From an uncultured Marinobacter sp. (GTDB lineage Bacteria; Pseudomonadota; Gammaproteobacteria; Pseudomonadales; Oleiphilaceae): a DNA stretch of 34,361 nt. A program made the position numbers and the translations under genes. The stretch covers positions 1 to 34,361 of the forward strand of contig CAJXOQ010000019.1 of NCBI GenBank assembly GCA_913057975.1. The letters run 5' to 3'. Each line of letters starts with the position of its first letter. Within the stretch, counting starts at the first letter, position 1. Positions 34,316 through 34,361 of the stretch are shown one piece after another. The notes beneath the pieces were generated by a model. The model was not told the DNA's origin. It was given only the letters and a program-made list of their open reading frames with translations, and ran no database searches.

Positions 34316-34361
34316 CTGTCTCTTATACACATCTCCGAGCCCACGAGACGGACTCCTATCT
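34316..34361 (-). other. Untrimmed Illumina Nextera i7 adapter (not genomic)
   Basis: The last 46 bases are the exact reverse complement of bases 3-48: the Tn5 mosaic end CTGTCTCTTATACACATCT, the i7 linker and index GGACTCCT. The genomic sequence ends at 34315, in the middle of the QueC homologue. Confidence 0.98.

Noticed and set aside
1..34361. 46-bp perfect inverted repeat at the two ends, as for a transposon, linear plasmid or phage
   Set aside because: The sequence is exactly the Illumina Nextera i7 adapter with an 8-base index and the Tn5 mosaic end; it is a library artefact.

Overview
The window is one assembled fragment from a gammaproteobacterium, most like Marinobacter or a relative. 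I base that on the style of the proteins, the GC-rich core and the Pseudomonas-like order exaA-exaC-pqqABCDE-pqqH-ercA-ercS; no database was searched. The contig is bounded on both sides by untrimmed Illumina Nextera adapter (1-48 and 34316-34361), so both outermost genes are cut by library fragmentation.

1-12.5 kb is a periplasmic alcohol oxidation island. It holds the tail of a solute-binding protein, a PQQ alcohol dehydrogenase with the Asp-x-Asp signature of lanthanide-dependent enzymes, an NAD aldehyde dehydrogenase, the complete PQQ cofactor operon (including the 23-residue PqqA precursor), an S9 peptidase (PqqH), an iron alcohol dehydrogenase (ErcA) and a soluble hybrid histidine kinase (ErcS). 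Together they make the cofactor, oxidise alcohol to acid and probably sense the process.

12.5-28.6 kb is mostly housekeeping: fumarase C, a CarS-like CDP-alcohol synthase, a metallophosphoesterase, a chromate transporter, MsrA and MsrB, a Ca/Na exchanger, malate:quinone oxidoreductase, a lipoprotein, ExoD and an MgtC-like protein. Within it sits a three-gene cluster at 21.2-26.2 kb: an ATP-grasp ligase, an uncharacterised 674-residue protein with a papain-like Gln/Cys/His/Asn arrangement, and an acetolactate-synthase-like ThDP enzyme. I do not recognise this cluster as a described system.

28.6-34.3 kb is visibly more AT-rich, lies entirely on the minus strand and is an antiphage defence island. 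Reading from the right edge it encodes a QueC homologue (C-terminal part only), a TGT homologue, a CD-NTase, a two-TM protein and an OGG-like HhH-GPD glycosylase, which is the gene set of type IV CBASS. A DUF262/DUF1524 (GmrSD-like) protein follows. Three successive CBASS junctions overlap by exactly 11 nt, and the CD-NTase begins with a Gly/Ser-rich tail that may be the target of the QueC/TGT pair.
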